Positions 1 through 12,200 of a DNA stretch of 64,000 nt are shown here, piece by piece; the stretch's first letter is position 1, and each line of letters starts with the position of its first letter. The stretch lies in NCBI GenBank assembly GCA_035771175.1, contig CM069603.1:26636286-26700285 (forward strand), given 5' to 3'. The position numbers and the translations under genes are program-made. The notes beneath the pieces are model-generated. The model was given only the letters and a program-made list of their open reading frames with translations. It was not told the DNA's origin and did not search any database. The stretch is from Paratinospora sagittata (taxonomy: Eukaryota > Streptophyta > Magnoliopsida > Ranunculales > Menispermaceae).

Positions 1-929
1 TCCTAAAAACACTGTTCCTAAGTTATTTAGATTGTTAATCTCTCTTTTCTCCCAACTTTTTAATTTTAAAATCCTCCAATATCCCCTCAATAATTATTCA
101 TTTCTCTCTTTTCTCTCTTTCCCTTTTCCTCAGCTCATTTTTCTTCCCCCATTCTATTTCTCTCTATTCAATTAATACGCCCTTACCCAGTCTTGTTTGC
201 CCCTGCAGCGTCCCGAACGATCTACATAACTTGTGTTGCCGACCCTCCATGATTGTGTCCCGAATGCACCAGTGCCCTCTCCTTCCTTGGACCTCTTAAT
301 CCCAACTTCCAAGTTCCAACCTTTCTCTTATATAAATTGGCTCTCGCTTCATCTTTTTAACAAAAAAAATTCTTAGCAACTTTTCAAGAAACTAATCTCA
401 TCGTCTGACACCATATATCATTTTTCATTCAGTCATCTCTAAAGCGTAAATTACTCTATTGATTTTCAGCTTCTTTACACGATTTTTCGGCTAATGTTCT
501 TTGTGTAAATTACTCAATTGATTTTCATCTTCTTTTCACGGTTTTTGGGCCAATGTTCTTCTTTTTCTTCTGCCTGCAGGGTTCCAGTATACAATTCGGA
601 CTCCTAAAAACTCTGTTCCTAGGCTATTTAGATTGTCAATCTCTCTTTTCTCCCAACTTTTTAATTTTTAAATCCTCCAATATCCCCTCAATAATTATTC
701 CTTTCTCTCTTTTCTCACTTTCCCTTTTCCTCAACTCATTCTTCTTCGCCCTTTTTATTTCACTCTCTTCAATTAATACGCCCTTACCCAGTCTTGTTTG
801 CCCCTGCAGCGTCCCGAACGATCTACATAACTTGTGTTGCCAACCCTCCATGATTGTGTCCCGAATGCACCAGTGCCCTCTCCTTCTTTGCACCTCTTAA
901 TCCCAACTTCCAAGTTCCAACCTTTCTCT

Positions 930-937
930 TATATAAA
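930..937 (+). promoter_or_regulatory. TATA box, one per unit (example)
   Basis: TATATAAA preceded by a C/T-rich stretch and followed at 962-963 by CA, a fitting initiator dinucleotide about 31 nt from the first base of the TATAAA core, then an A-rich leader. TATAAA is intact at 94 of 98 anchors. The four changed ones are 20968 (TATACAAA), 30245 and 30846 (TATGTAAA) and 61530 (TAAATAAA). Spacing and context fit a plant-type RNA polymerase II core promoter reading along the plus strand. Whether it is used is not shown by sequence. AT-rich DNA yields TATA by chance, but its fixed place and near invariance in an array otherwise full of variants make it worth recording. Confidence 0.55.
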
Positions 938-1044
938 TTGGCTCTCGCTTCATCTTTTTAACAAAAAAAAATCTTAGCAACTTTTCAAGAAACTAATCTC
1001 ATCTTCTGACACTATATATCGCTTTTCATTCAGTCATCTCTAAA

Positions 1045-1162
1045 GTGTAAATTACTCAATTGATTTTCAGCTTCGTTTAACTATTTTTGGGCTAATGTTC
1101 TTTGTGTAAATTACTCAATTGATTTTCATCTTCTTTTCACGGTTTTTGGGCCAATGTTCTTC
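1045..1162 (+). repeat. 59-bp direct subrepeat, two copies per unit
   Basis: Two adjacent copies (1045-1103 and 1104-1162) begin GTGTAAATTACTCAATTGAT and end in an ATGTTCTT block. They differ mainly in the middle: the first copy has either a CTTCGTTTAAC form or a CTTCTTTTCACGA form depending on unit class, the second usually CTTCTTTTCACGG. The two copies are clearly homologous but have diverged, so this duplication is older than the amplification of the unit. Nearly every unit has both; the unit at 47080-47620 has one. Confidence 0.93.
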
Positions 1163-1201
1163 TTTTTCTTATGCCTGCAGGGTTCCAGTATACAATTCGA
1201 A

Positions 1202-1335
1202 CTCCTAAAAACTCTGTTCCTAAGCTATTTAGATTGTTAATCTCTCTTTTCTCCCGTACAATAACATACTCCTAAAAACACTGTTCCTAAGTTATTTAGA
1301 TTGTTAATCTCTCTTTTCTCCCAACTTTTTAATTT
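1202..1335 (+). repeat. 67-bp direct subrepeat, one to three copies per unit
   Basis: Copies at 1202-1268 and 1269-1335 each begin CTCCTAAAAA and run through CTGTTCCTAAG, CTATTTAGATTGTTAATC and TCTCTTTTCTCCC. The linker that joins two copies comes in families: GTACAATAACATA, TGTACAATAACATA, ATATAATAACCGA and CACTTATAATAACGGA. These linkers resemble the GTATACAATTCGGA found just before the first copy, so the duplicated segment includes that flank. Copy number explains the two main unit lengths: one copy gives about 601 bp, two give 668, three give 735. Confidence 0.95.
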
Positions 1336-1478
1336 TAAAATCCTCCAATATCCCCTCAATAATTATTCATTTCTCTCTTTTCTCTCTTTCCCTTTTCCTC
1401 AGCTCATTTTTCTTCGCCCATTCTATTTCTCTCTATTCAATTAATACGCCCTTACCCAGTCTTGTTTGCCCCTGCAGC

Positions 1479-1535
1479 GTCCCGAACGATCTACATAACT
1501 TGTGTTGCCGACCCTCCATGATTGTGTCCCGAATG
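1479..1535 (+). promoter_or_regulatory. Paired GTCCCGAA motifs, 47 bp apart
   Basis: GTCCCGAACG (1479-1488) and GTCCCGAATG (1526-1535) share eight bases in direct orientation, just upstream of the next TATA (about 121 and 74 bp from 1600). The pair recurs in nearly every unit and lies in the most conserved, most CpG-containing part. Occasional changes look like CpG transitions, for example GTCCTGAATG near 39932, 41868 and 58853. A protein-binding role is a guess; simple shared ancestry of a small duplication is possible. Confidence 0.4.
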
Positions 1536-4500
1536 CACCAGTGCCCTCTCCTTCCTTGGACCTCTTAATCCCAACTTCCAAGTTCCAACCTTTCTCTTAT
1601 ATAAATTGGCTCTCGCTTCATCTTTTTAACAAAAAAAATTCTTAGCAACTTTTCAAGAAACTAATCTCATCGTCTGACACCATATATCATTTTTCATTCA
1701 GTCATCTCTAAAGCGTAAATTACTCTATTGATTTTCAGCTTCTTTACACGATTTTTCGGCTAATGTTCTTTGTGTAAATTACTCAATTGATTTTCATCTT
1801 CTTTTCACGGTTTTTGGGCCAATGTTCTTCTTTTTCTTCTGCCTGCAGGGTTCCAGTATACAATTCGGACTCCTAAAAACTCTGTTCCTAGGCTATTTAG
1901 ATTGTCAATCTCTCTTTTCTCCCAACTTTTTAATTTTTAAATCCTCCAATATCCCCTCAATAATTATTCCTTTCTCTCTTTTCTCACTTTCCCTTTTCCT
2001 CAACTCATTCTTCTTCGCCCTTTTTATTTCACTCTCTTCAATTAATACGCCCTTACCCAGTCTTGTTTGCCCCTGCAGCGTCCCGAACGATCTACATAAC
2101 TTGTGTTGCCAACCCTCCATGATTGTGTCCCGAATGCACCAGTGCCCTCTCCTTCTTTGCACCTCTTAATCCCAACTTCCAAGTTCCAACCTTTCTCTTA
2201 TATAAATTGGCTCTCGCTTCATCTTTTTAACAAAAAAAAATCTTAGCAACTTTTCAAGAAACTAATCTCATCTTCTGACACTATATATCGCTTTTCATTC
2301 AGTCATCTCTAAAGTGTAAATTACTCAATTGATTTTCAGCTTCGTTTAACTATTTTTGGGCTAATGTTCTTTGTGAAAATTACTCAATTGATTTTCATCT
2401 TCTTTTCACGGTTTTTGGGCCAATGTTCTTCTTTTTCTTATGCCTGCAGGGTTCCAGTATACAATTCGAACTCCTAAAAACTCTGTTCCTAAGCTATTTA
2501 GATTGTTAATCTCTCTTTTCTCCCGTACAATAACATACTCCTAAAAACACTGTTCCTAAGTTATTTAGATTGTTAATCTCTCTTTTCTCCCAACTTTTTA
2601 ATTTTAAAATCCTCCAATATCCCCTCAATAATTATTCATTTCTCTCTTTTCTCTCTTTCCCTTTTCCTCAGCTCATTTTTCTTCCCCCATTCTATTTCTC
2701 TCTATTCAATTAATACGCCCTTACCCAGTCTTGTTTGCCCCTGCAGCGTCCCGAACGATCTACATAACTTGTGTTGCCGACCCTCCATGATTGTGTCCCG
2801 AATGCACCAGTGCCCTCTCCTTCCTTGGACCTCTTAATCCCAACTTCCAAGTTCCAACCTTTCTCTTATATAAATTGGCTCTCGCTTCATCTTTTTAACA
2901 AAAAAAATTCTTAGCAACTTTTCAAGAAACTAATCTCATCCTCTGACACCATATATCGTTTTTCATTCAGTCATCTCTAAAGTGTAAGTTACTCTATTGA
3001 TTTTCAGCTTCTTTTCACGATTTTTCGGCTAATGTTCTTTGTGTAAATTACTCAATTGATTTTCATCTTCTTTTCACGGTTTTTGGGCCAACGTTCTTCT
3101 TTTTCTTCTGCCTGCAGGGTTCCAGTATACAATTCGAACTCCTAAAAACTCTGTTCCTAGGCTATTTAGATTGTCAATCTCTCTTTTCTCCCAACTTTTT
3201 AATTTTTAAATCCTCCAATATCCCCTCAATAATTATTCATTTCTCTCTTTTCTCACTTTCCCTTTTCCTCAACTCATTCTTCTTCGCCCTTTTTATTTCT
3301 CTCTCTTCAATTAATACGCCCTTACCCAGCCTTGTTTGCCCCTGCAGCGTCCCGAATGATCTACATAACTTGTGTTGCCAACCCTCCATGATTGTGTCCC
3401 GAATGCACCGGTGCCCTCTCCTTCCTTGGACCTCTTAATCCGAACTTCCAAGTTCCAACCATTCTCTTATATAAATTGGCTCTCGCTTCATCTTTTTAAC
3501 AAAAAAAAATCTTAGCAACTTTTCAAGAAACTAATCTCATCTTCTGACACTATATATCGTTTTTCATTCAGTCATCTCTAAAGTGTAAATTACTCTATTG
3601 ATTTTCAGCTTCTTTTCACTATTTTTGGGCTAATGTTCTTTGTGTAAATTACTCAATTGATTTTCATCTTCTTTTCACGATTTTTTGGCCAATGTTCTTC
3701 TTTTTCTTCTGCCTGCAGGGTTCCAGTATACAATTCGGACTCCTAAAAACTCTGTTCCAAGGCTATTTAGATTGTCAATCTCTCTTTTCTCCCAACTTTT
3801 TAATTTTTAAATCCTCCAATATCCCCTCAATAATTATTCCTTTCTCTCTTTTCTCACTTTCCCTTTTCCTCAACTCATTCTTCTTCGCCCTTTTTATTTC
3901 ACTCTCTTCAATTAATACGCCCTTACCCAGTCTTGTTTGCCCCTGCAGCGTCCCGAACGATCTACATAACTTGTGTTGCCAACCCTCCATGATTGTGTCC
4001 CGAATGCACCAGTGCCCTCTCCTTCCTTGGACCTCTTAATCAGAACTTCCAAGTTCCAACCTTTCTCTTATATAAATTGGCTCTCGCTTCATCTTTTTAA
4101 CAAAAAAAAATCTTAGCAACTTTTCAAGAAACTAATCTCATCCTCTGACACTATATATCGTTTTTCATTCAGTCATCTCTAAAGTGTAAATTACTCAATT
4201 GATTTTCAGCTTCGTTTAACTATTTTTGGGCTAATGTTCTTTGTGTAAATTACTCAATTGATTTTCATCTTCTTTTCACGGTTTTTGGGCCAATGTTCTT
4301 ATTTTTCTTCTGCCTGCAGGGTTCCAGTACACAATTCGGAATCCTAAAAACTCTGTTCCTAAGCTATTTAGATTGTTAATCTCTCTTTTCTCCCGTACAA
4401 TAACATACTCCTAAAAACACTGTTCCTAAGCTATTTAGATTGTTAATCTCTCTTTTCTCCCAACTTTATAATTTGTAAATCCTCCAATATGCCCTCAATA

Positions 4501-7276
4501 ATTATTCTTTTCTCTCTTTTCTCTCTTTTCCTTTTCCTCAGCTCATTCTTCTTCGCCCTTTCTATTTCTCTCTCTTCAATTATTACGCCCTTACCCAGTC
4601 TTGTTTGCCCCTGCAGCGTCCCGAACGATCTACATAAGTTGTGTTGCCGACCCTCCATGATTGTGTCCCGAATGCACCAGTGCCCTCTCCTTCCTTGGAC
4701 CTCTTAATCCCAACTTCCAAGTTCCAACCTTTCTCTTATATAAATTGGCTCTCGCTTAATATTTTTAACAAAAAAAAATCTTAGCAACTTTTCAAGAAAC
4801 TAATCTCATCTTCTGACACTATATATCGCTTATCATTCAGTCATCTCTAAAGTGTAAATTACTCTATTGATTTTCAGCTTCTTTTCACGATTTTTCGGCT
4901 AATGTTCTTTGTGTAAATTACTCAATTGATTTTCATCTTCTTTTCACGGTTTTTGGGCCAATGTTCTTCTTTTTCTTCTGCCTGCAGGGTTCCAGTATAC
5001 AATTCGGACTCCTAAAAACTCTGTTCCTAAACTATTTAGATTGTTAATCTCTATTTTCTCCCATATAATAACCGACTCCTAAAAATTCTGTTCCTAGGCT
5101 ATTTAGATTGTCAATCTCTCTTTTCTCCCAACTTTATAATTTGTAAATCCTCCAATATCCCCTCAATAATTATTCCTTTCTCTCTTTTCTCACTTTCCCT
5201 TTTCCTCAGCTCATTCTTCTTCGCCCTTTCTATTTCTCTCCCTTCAATTAATACGCCCTTACCTAGTCTTGTTTGCCCCTGCAGCGTCCCGAACGATCTA
5301 CATAACTTGTGTTGCCGACCCTCCATGATTGTGTCCCGAATGCACCAGTGCCCTCTCCTTCCTTGGACCTCTTAATCCCAACTTCCAAGTTCCAACCTTT
5401 CTCTTATATAAATTGGCTCTCGCTTCATCTTTTTAACAAAAAAAAATCTTAGCAGCTTTTCAAGAAACTAATCTCATCTTCTGACACTATATATCGCTTT
5501 TCATTCAGTCATCTCTAAAGTGTAAATTACTCAATTGATTTTCAGCTTCGTTTAACTATTTTTGGGCTAATGTTCTTTGTGTAAATTACTCAATTGATTT
5601 TCATCTTCTTTTCACGGTTTTTGGGCCAATGTTCTTCTTTTTCTTCTGCCTGCAGGGTTCCAGTATACAATTCGAACTCCTAAAAACTCTGTTCCTAAGC
5701 TATTTAGATTGTTAATCTCTCTTTTCTCCCGTACAATAACATACTCCTAAAAACACTGTTCCTAAGTTATTTAGATTGTTAATCTCTCTTTTCTCCCAAC
5801 TTTTTAATTTTAAAATCCTCCAATATCCCCTCAATAATTATTCATTTCTCTCTTTTCTCTCTTTCCCTTTTCCTCAGCTCATTTTTCTTCCCCCATTCTA
5901 TTTCTCTCTTTTCAATTAATACGCCCTTACCCAGTCTTGTTTGCCCCTGCAGCGTCCCGAACGATCTACATAACTTGTGTTGCCGATCCTCCATGATTGT
6001 GTCCCGAATGCACCAGTGCCCTCTCCTTCCTTGGACCTCTTAATCCCAACTTCCAAGTTCCAACCTTTCTCTTATATAAATTGGCTCTCGCTTCATCTTT
6101 TTAACAAAAAAAAATCTTAGCAACTTTTCAAGAAACTAATCTCATCCTCTGACACTATATATCGTTTTTCATTCAGTCATCTCTAAAGTGTAAATTACTC
6201 TATTGATTTTCAGCTTCTTTTCACGATTTTTCGGCTAATGTTCTTTGTGTAAATTACTCAATTGATTTTCATCTTCTTTTCACGGTTTTTGGGCCAACGT
6301 TCTTCTTTTTCTTCTGCCTGCAGGGTTCCAGTATACAATTCGGACTCCTAAAAACTCTGTTCCTAGGCTATTTAGATTGTCAATCTCTCTTTTCTCCCAA
6401 CTTTTTAATTTTTAAATCCTCCAATATCCCCTCAATAATTATTCCTTTCTCTCTTTTCTCACTTTCCCTTTTCCTCAACTCATTCTTCTTCGCCCTTTTT
6501 ATTTCTCTCTCTTCAATTAATACGCCCTTACCCAGCCTTGTTTGCCCCTGCAGCGTCCCGAATGATCTACATAACTTGTGTTGCCAACCCTCCATGATTG
6601 TGTCCCGAATGCACCGGTGCCCTCTCCTTCCTTGGACCTCTTAATCCGAACTTCCAAGTTCCAACCTTTCTCTTATATAAATTGGCTCTCGCTTCATCTT
6701 TTTAACAAAAAAAAATCTTAGCAACTTTTCAAGAAACTAATCTCATCTTCTGACACTATATATCGTTTTTCATTCAGTCATCTCTAAAGTGTAAGTTACT
6801 CAATTGATTTTCAGCTTCGTTTAACTATTTTTGGGCTAATGTTCTTTGTGTAAATTACTCAATTGATTTTCATCTTCTTTTCACGATTTTTGGGCCAATG
6901 TTCTTCTTTTTCTTCTGCCTGCAGGGTTCCAGTATACAATTCAGACTCCTAAAAACTCTGTTCCCAGGCTATTTAGATTGTCAATCTCTCTTTTCTCCCA
7001 ACTTTTTAATTTTTAAATCCTCCAATATCCCCTCAATAATTATTCCTTTCTCTCTTTTCTCACTTTCCCTTTTCCTCAACTCATTCTTCTTCGCCCTTTT
7101 TATTTCTCTCTCTTCAATTAATAGGCCCTTACCCAGCCTTGTTTGCCCCTGCAGCGTCCCGAATGATCTACATAACTTGTGTTGCCAACCCTCCATGATT
7201 GTGTCCCGAATGCACCGGTGCCCTCTCCTTCCTTGGACCTCTTAATCCGAACTTCCAAGTTCCAACCTTTCTCTTA

Positions 7277-8612
7277 TATAAATTGGCTCTCGCTTCATCT
7301 TTTTAACAAAAAAAAATCTTAGCAACTTTTCAAGAAACTAATCTCATCTTCTGACACTATATATCGTTTTTCATTCAGTCATCTCTAAAGTGTAAGTTAC
7401 TCAATTGATTTTCAGCTTCGTTTAACTATTTTTGGGCAAATGTTCTTTGTGTAAATTACTCAATTGATTTTCATCTTCTTTTCACGATTTTTGGGCCAAT
7501 GTTCTTCTTTTTCTTCTGCCTGCAGGGTTCCAGTATACAATTCGGACTCCTAAAAACTCTGTTCCTAAGCTATTTAGATTGTTAATCTCTCTTTTCTCCC
7601 GTACAATAACATACTCCTAAAAACACTGTTCCTAAGTTATTTAGATTGTTAATCTCTCTTTTCTCCCAACTTTTTAATTTTAAAATCCTCCAATATCCCC
7701 TCAATAATTATTCCATTCTCTCTTTTCTCTCTTTCCCTTTTCCTCAGCTCATTTTTCTTCCCCCTATCTATTTCTCTCTCTTCAATTATTACGCCCTTAC
7801 ACAGTCTTGTTTGCCCCTGCAGCGTCCCGAACGATCTACGTAAGTTGTGTTGTCGACCCTCCATGATTGTGTCCCGAATGCACCAGTGCCCTCTCCTTCC
7901 TTAGACCTCTTAATCCCAACTTCCAAGTTCCAACCTTTATCTTATATAAATTGGCTCTAGCTTAATATTTTTAACAAAAAAAAATCTTAGCAACTTTTCT
8001 AGAAACTAATCTCATCTTCTGACACTATATATCGCTTTTCATTCAGTCATCTCTAAAGTGTAAATTACTCTATTGATTTTCAGCTTCTTTTCACGATTTT
8101 TGGGCTAATGTTCTTTGTGTAAATTACTCAATTGATTTTCATCTTCTTTTCACGATTTTTGGGCCAATGTTCTTCTTTTTCTTTTGCCTGCATGGTTCCA
8201 GTACACAATTCGGACTCCTAAAAACTCTGTTCCTAAGCTATTTAGATTGTTAATCTCTCTTTTCTCCCGTACAATAACATACTCCAAAAAACACTGTTCC
8301 TAAGCTATTTAGATTGTTAATCTCTCTTTTCTCCCAACTTTTTAATTTTAAAATCCTCCAATATCCCCTCAATAATTATTCATTTCTCTCTTTTCTCTCT
8401 TTCCCATTTCCTCAGCTCATTTTTCTTCCCCCATTCTATTTCTCTCTATTCAATTAATACGCCCTTACCCAGTCTTGTTTGCCCCTGCAGCGTCCCGAAC
8501 GATCTACATAACTTGTGTTGCCGACCCTCCATGATTGTGTCCCGAATGCACCAGTGCCCTCTCCTTCCTTGGACCTCTTAATCCCAACTTCCAAGTTCCA
8601 ACCTTTCTCTTA
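7277..8612 (+). repeat. Inserted units outside the A-B-C-D order
   Basis: Two 668-bp units (7277-7944 and 7945-8612) interrupt the A-B-C-D order. The start of the second carries marks rare elsewhere: TATCTATTTCTC before it, ACGTAAGTTGTGTTGTCG, CTTTATCTTATATAAA, GGCTCTAGCTTAATAT and TTTTCTAGAAAC. A close relative of this pair occurs at 16361-17629. Confidence 0.8.
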
Positions 8613-9170
8613 TATAAATTGGCTCTCGCTTCATCTTTTTAACAAAAAAAAATCTTAGCAACTTTTCAAGAAACTAATCTCATCCTCTGACACTATATAT
8701 CGTTTTTCATTCAGTCATCTCTAAAGTGTAAATTACTCTATTGATTTTCAGCTTCTTTTCACGATTTTTCGGCTAATGTTCTTTGTGTAAATTACTCAAT
8801 TGATTTTCATCTTCTTTTCACGATTTTTGGGCCAACGTTCTTCTTTTTCTTCTGCCTGCAGGGTTCCAGTATACAATTCGGACTCCTAAAAACTCTGTTC
8901 CTAGGCTATTTAGATTGTCAATCTCCATTTTCTCCCAACTTTTTAATTTTTAAATCCTCCAATATCCCCTCAATAATTATTCCTTTCTCTCTTTTCTCAC
9001 TTTCCCTTTTCCTCAACTCATTCTTCTTCGCCCTTTTTATTTCTCTCTCTTCAATTAATACGCCCTTACCCAGCCTTGTTTGCCCCTGCAGCGTCCCGAA
9101 TGATCTACATAACTTGTGTTGCCAACCCTCCATGATTGTGTCCCGAATGCACCGGTGCCCTCTCCTTCCT

Positions 9171-9275
9171 TAGACCTCTTAATCCCAACTTCCAAGTTCC
9201 AACCTTTATCTTATATAAATTGGCTCTAGCTTAATATTTTTAACAAAAAAAAATCTTAGCAACTTTTCTAGAAAC
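9171..9275 (+). repeat. Conversion-like patch inside a C/D junction
   Basis: A stretch of about 105 bp, from TTAGACCTCTTAATCCC through CTTTATCTTATATAAA and GGCTCTAGCTTAATAT to TTTTCTAGAAAC, matches the corresponding part of the unit at 7945 (about 7902-8006). Left of it the unit is class C (CACCGGTGCCC); right of it the unit is class D (CGTTTTTCATTC, CGTTTAAC, TTATTTTTC). The GGCTCTAG variant was seen only in these two units, exactly 1269 bp apart. Confidence 0.65.
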
Positions 9276-12200
9276 TAATCTCATCTTCTGACACTATATA
9301 TCGTTTTTCATTCAGTCATCTCAAAAGTGTAAATTACTCAATTGATTTTCAGCTTCGTTTAACTATTTTTGGGCTAATGTTCTTTGTGTAAATTACTCAA
9401 TTGATTTTCATCTTCTTTTCACGGTTTTTGGGCCAATGTTCTTATTTTTCTTCTGCCTGCAGGGTTCCAGTACACAATTCGGACTCCTAAAAACTCTGTT
9501 CCTAAGCTATTTAGATTGTTAATCTCTCTTTTCTCCCGTACAATAACATACTCCTAAAAACACTGTTTCTAAGCTATTTAGATTGTTAATCTCTCTTTTC
9601 TCCCAACTTTATAATTTGTAAATCCTCCAATATCCCCTCAATAATTATTCTTTTCTCTCTTTTCTCTCTTTTCCTTTTCCTCAGCTCATTCTTCTTCGCC
9701 CTTTCTATTTCTCTCTCTTCAATTATTATGCCCTTACCCAGTCTTGTTTGCCCCTGCAGCGTCCCGAACGATCTACATAAGTTGTGTTGCCGACCCTCCA
9801 TGATTGTGTCCCGAATGCACCAGTGCCCTCTCCTTCCTTGGACCTCTTAATCCCAACTTCCAAGTTCCAACCTTTCTCTTATATAAATTGGCTCTCGCTT
9901 AATATTTTTAACAAAAAAAAATCTTAGCAACTTTTCAAGAAACTAATCTCATCTTCTGACACTATATATCGCTTATCATTCAGTCATCTCTAAAGTGTAA
10001 ATTACTCTATTGATTTTCAGCTTCTTTTCACGATTTTTCGGCTAATGTTCTTTGTGTAAATTACTCAATTGATTTTCATCTTCTTTTCACGGTTTTTGGG
10101 CCAATGTTCTTCTTTTTCTTCTGCCTGCAGGGTTCCAGTATACAATTCGGACTCCTAAAAACTCTGTTCCTAAACTATTTAGATTGTTAATCTCTATTTT
10201 CTCCCATATAATAACCGACTCCTAAAAATTCTGTTCCTAGGCTATTTAGATGGTCAATCTCTCTTTTCTCCCAACTTTATAATTTGTAAATCCTCCAATA
10301 TCCCCTCAATAATTATTCCTTTCTCTCTTTTCTCACTTTCCCTTTTCCTCAGCTCATTCTTCTTCGCCCTTTCTATTTCTCTCCCTTCAATTAATACGCC
10401 CTTACCTAGTCTTGTTTGCCCATGCAGCGTCCCGAACGATCTACATAACTTGTGTTGCCGACCCTCCATGAATTTGTCCCGAATGCACCAGTGCCCTCTC
10501 CTTCCTTGGACCTCTTAATCCCAACTTCCAAGTTCCAACCTTTCTCTTATATAAATTGGCTCTCGCTTCATCTTTTTAACAAAAAAAAATCTTAGCAGCT
10601 TTTCAAGAAACTAATCTCATCTTCTGACACTATATATCGCTTTTCATTCAGTCATCTCTAAAGTGTAAATTACTCAATTGATTTTCAGCTTCGTTTAACT
10701 ATTTTTGGGCTAATGTTCTTTGTGTAAATTACTCAATTGATTTTCATCTTCTTTTCACGGTTTTTGGGCCAATGTTCTTCTTTTTCTTCTGCCTGCAGGG
10801 TTCCAGTATACAATTCGAACTCCTAAAAACTCTGTTCCTAAGCTATTTAGATTGTTAATCTCTCTTTTCTCCCGTACAATAACATACTCCAAAAAACACT
10901 GTTCCTAAGTTATTTAGATTGTTAATCTCTCTTTTCTCCCAACTTTTTAATTTTAAAATCCTCCAATATCCCCTCAATAATTATTCATTTCTCTCTTTTC
11001 TCTCTTTCCCTTTTCCTCAGCTCATTTTTCTTCCCCCATTCTATTTCTCTCTATTCAATTAATACGCCCTTACCCAGCCTTGTTTGCCCCTGCAGCGTCC
11101 CGAACGATCTACATAACTTGTGTTGCCGACCCTCCATGATTGTGTCCCGAATGCACCAGTGCCCTCTCCTTCCTTGGACCTCTTAATCCCAACTTCCAAG
11201 TTCCAACCTTTCTCTTATATAAATTGGCTCTCGCTTCATCTTTTTAACAAAAAAAAATCTTAGCAACTTTTCAAGAAACTAATCTCATCCTCTGACACTA
11301 TATATCGTTTTTCATTCAGTCATCTCTAAAGTGTAAATTACTCTATTGATTTTCAGCTTCTTTTCACGATTTTTCGGCTAATGTTCTTTGTGTAAATTAC
11401 TCAATTGATTTTCATCTTCTTTTCACGGTTTTTGGGCCAACGTTCTTCTTTTTCTTCTGCCTGCAGGGTTCCAGTATACAATTCGGACTCCTAAAAACTC
11501 TGTTCCTAGGCTATTTAGATTGTCAATCTCTCTTTTCTCCCAACTTTTTAATTTTTAAATCCTCCAATATCCCCTCAATAATTATTCCTTTCTCTCTTTT
11601 CTCACTTTCCCTTTTCCTCAACTCATTCTTCTTCGCCCTTTTTATTTCTCTCTCTTCAATTAATACGCCCTTACCCAGCCTTGTTTGCCCCTGCAGCGTC
11701 CCGAATGATCTACATAACTTGTGTTGCCAACCCTCCATGATTGTCTCCCGAATGCACCGGTGCCCTCTCCTTCCTTGGACCTCTTAATCCGAACTTCCAA
11801 GTTCCAACCTTTCTCTTATATAAATTGGCTCTCGCTTCATCTTTTTAACAAAAAAAAATCTTAGCAACTTTTCAAGAAACTAATCTCATCCTCTGACACT
11901 ATATATCGTTTTTCATTCAGTCATCTCTAAAGTGTAAATTACTCAATTGATTTTCAGCTTCGTTTAACTATTTTTGGGCTAATGTTCTTTGTGTAAATTA
12001 CTCAATTGATTTTCATCTTCTTTTCACGGTTTTTGGGCCAATGTTCTTATTTTTCTTCTGCCTGCAGGGTTCCAGTACACAATTCGGACTCCTAAAAACT
12101 CTGTTCCTAAGCTATTTAGATTGTTAATCTCTCTTTTCTCCCGTACAATAACATACTCCTAAACACACTGTTCCTAAGCTATTTAGATTGTTAATCTCTC

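Larger units (their letters stand above)
932..1599 (+). repeat. Reference 668-bp unit (anatomy)
   Basis: A typical long unit, measured from one TATAAA to the next. In order: TATA core at 932; CA at 962-963 followed by a run of A; TTC-AA-GAA at 984-991; two 59-bp subrepeats at 1045-1162; CTGCAG at 1175-1180; two 67-bp subrepeats at 1202-1335; a pyrimidine run at 1370-1400; CTGCAG at 1472-1477; GTCCCGAA motifs at 1479 and 1526; next TATA at 1600. Short units (for example 331-931) have the same order but a single 67-bp subrepeat (601-667). Confidence 0.95.
1..2939 (+). repeat. Dimeric higher-order repeat, 1269 bp
   Basis: Copies 1-1269 and 1270-2538 pair one 601-bp and one 668-bp unit. Comparing them by eye I found only two differences: C at 147 versus G at 1416, and T at 1107 versus A at 2376. 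The match continues into a third copy to about 2939, after which it diverges (for example the CTCTGACACC and AAGTGTAAGTT forms). This is one of the youngest duplications in the window, or the copies are kept alike by conversion. Confidence 0.93.

Noticed and set aside
553..900. Plus-strand frames of 65-136 residues (MFFFFFC or MLISLFS starts)
   Set aside because: F/L/S-rich because of T/C-rich DNA. The 115-residue form survives only where the 67-bp subrepeat is single, since 67 is not a multiple of three, and it follows a tiny upstream frame. No domain recognised.
1479..1545. CENP-B-box-like site around TTCGGGAC on the minus strand
   Set aside because: Against the NTTCGNNNNANNCGGGN pattern neither copy has the CGGG half in place, and one also lacks the central A.
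932..1599. 668 = 4 x 167 bp as a nucleosome-phasing length
   Set aside because: The 601-bp units, nearly a quarter of the array, break the relation, so it is probably coincidence.
7841..7856. 5' splice site GTAAGT in ACGTAAGTTG (also near 16857, 24194, 54791)
   Set aside because: Only a few units have it; most read ACATAAGTTG or ACATAACTTG, so it is a scattered CpG variant and not a unit feature.
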